Source: a bacterium
Lineage (GTDB): Bacteria > SAR324 > XYD2-FULL-50-16
DNA: 64,000 bases
Assembly: GCA_024275165.1 (NCBI GenBank)
Contig: JAJRZQ010000003.1
Location: 62,001-126,000, forward strand
Direction: 5' to 3'
Positions 63,154 through 64,000 of the stretch are shown piece after piece (position 1 is the stretch's first letter; each line of letters begins with the position of its first letter). The notes under the pieces were generated by a model that was not told the origin of the DNA, ran no database searches, and saw nothing but the letters and a program-made list of their open reading frames with translations. The position numbers and the translations under genes are program-made.

Positions 63154-64000
63154 ATTAAGATAGACATAGGCCGCCCCGCAAAAAAGATATAAACCGCCAA
63201 CAAAAGGCCGGCTGCGAGATACCTTAATTTAGGCTCACTGATAAAGTGCAGGCTGATCAAAAGGATCATAAAAGACAGGGCTAAGGCGACCTCGCCTCCG
63301 GTGGAGACCGGGGCCAGGGGGGCGTTTTTCAAAATCGTCGCCACTTCATCGGCCATAATTTCAACCCCATACACCTCTCCGATGATGGTATCGAAAATAT
63401 CGTGGCTCACCTCGGAGGTATCTCCCAACAAGATGATCTTGCCCTCGATTCTAGATTTGAGTTCCGCGATTTCATCTTCATCCTCTCGATCCAGCTCTAA
63501 AATCGTCATCCCATCCACCCCAACCTCGGGAACACGGTGCAAAAAGGGATAACCCACGGGCAAAAGGGGATAATCGTTGATGAAGTCGTTGAAGCCATCT
63601 AGCCGTATCTGGTGGGGGCCGATGGTGAGCAGTCCCTTTTTGATTTTTGGCTCCACCCCCAAAGCCATGGCCACGGACAACACCGAAGCGGGCCACTCGT
63701 TATATTTTTCCGCCGCCTCGGGGTAGACCCGCAAGCGATTGAGCATATTGCCCGATTTGGTGTGATTGGAGTAGGCCGTAACCGTCGCTTTTTTAATAAC
63801 CTCGGTGGGATAGTTGATCTTGCTGATCTTTCCCTCCCGTAAAGCCAACATGGAGACTAAAATATTGTTCCCCGCTCGGGTAAGGCTTTTGGCGATGATC
63901 GGATCTTCATTATAGGAACTGGGAAAGTCCATCAGCATATCCACCATAACCACCTTAGCGCCTAATATCCTAAGGTTTTCTACGATAATCCCCACATCGG
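63126..64000 (-). CDS. CHASE2 sensor domain and membrane helices, partial (frameshifted from cyclase half)
   Basis: The open frame enters from the window edge (5' end missing) and ends at 63126. It has CHASE2-type sequence: ENLRILGAKVVMVDMLMDFP near the start, GKIILLGDTSEVSHDIFDT and YGVEIMADEVATILKNAP, then two membrane helices (VALALSFMILLISLHFIS; YLAAGLLLAVYIFFAG). Past FFAG the frame reads RPMSILMW and stops, while a -1 shift gives GAAYVYLNVAFSMAY, which continues into the cyclase. So CHASE2 and cyclase were one gene. A base change in the T6 or G4 run (63180-63192) or a sequencing error would account for it. Confidence 0.8.
   Translation of the reverse strand, partial: DVGIIVENLRILGAKVVMVDMLMDFPSSYNEDPIIAKSLTRAGNNILVSMLALREGKISKINYPTEVIKKATVTAYSNHTKSGNMLNRLRVYPEAAEKYNEWPASVLSVAMALGVEPKIKKGLLTIGPHQIRLDGFNDFINDYPLLPVGYPFLHRVPEVGVDGMTILELDREDEDEIAELKSRIEGKIILLGDTSEVSHDIFDTIIGEVYGVEIMADEVATILKNAPLAPVSTGGEVALALSFMILLISLHFISEPKLRYLAAGLLLAVYIFFAGRPMSILMWHFPWPIL

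Noticed and set aside
1-64000. tRNA/rRNA genes, insertion sequences, integrases, attachment sites, replication origin
   Set aside because: All non-coding gaps are under about 260 bases and were read; none shows cloverleaf sequence, transposase frames, or clustered DnaA boxes.

Overview
The window reads as chromosomal DNA of a Gram-negative, flagellated bacterium with an anaerobic or microaerophilic side to its metabolism. The evidence is flagellar export genes, outer-membrane and lipoprotein genes, a leucyl/arginyl-tRNA-protein transferase, PilZ (c-di-GMP) proteins, a complex I operon without the NADH-input module and a pyruvate:ferredoxin oxidoreductase (PFOR). The mix suggests a deep-branching proteobacterial or former 'deltaproteobacterial' lineage. 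The taxon cannot be fixed from the sequence alone. I see no tRNA, rRNA, CRISPR array, insertion sequence or prophage.

Layout. 1-7.3 kb holds the end of a pentapeptide-repeat protein, a sugar-nucleotidyltransferase, two regulatory PTS EIIA proteins with a small membrane protein, an HD phosphohydrolase, pyrC, a divergent SDR, and purF. 7.4-17.8 kb is one operon, nuoABCDHIJKLMN (no nuoE, F or G), closed by an intrinsic terminator. 17.9-22.6 kb is a single 1542-residue PFOR with its own sigma70-like promoter. An 11-subunit complex I beside a ferredoxin-reducing enzyme fits ferredoxin-linked electron entry. 22.7-30.0 kb (minus strand) carries an unknown gene, flhA-flhB-fliR, a DksA/TraR zinc-finger protein, aroC and bpt. 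30.2-32.5 kb has an HTH/coiled-coil protein, pyrF and a CcsA/HemX-like membrane protein. 32.4-37.3 kb (minus) has two unknown proteins with YggT, a PilZ protein, a SAM methyltransferase and an orphan DNA methyltransferase. 37.5-45.9 kb has a sensor kinase, a second PilZ protein, a small secreted protein, OppD/OppF-type ATPases, a beta-lactamase-fold hydrolase and a TPR protein.

The most unusual part is 45.9-64.0 kb. It is one minus-strand gene series with junctions of no more than about 20 bases: CHASE2 sensor and class III cyclase (split by a frameshift), a 1298-residue FN3/TPR/CARDB protein, Big2-repeat lipoproteins (one split by an in-frame TAA), a Sua5/YrdC gene, a second 11-repeat Big2 lipoprotein, a FecR-domain lipoprotein, an outer-membrane barrel and a final lipoprotein. 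It looks like a dedicated envelope assembly with a built-in cyclic-nucleotide sensor, and I know of no described system with this composition.

Regulatory signals include a perfect inverted repeat, AGTTTG-C-CAAACT, upstream of both purF and nuoA (overlapping the probable nuo -35 box), several good sigma70-like promoters, and a strong bidirectional terminator buried in the 3' end of the CcsA-like gene.
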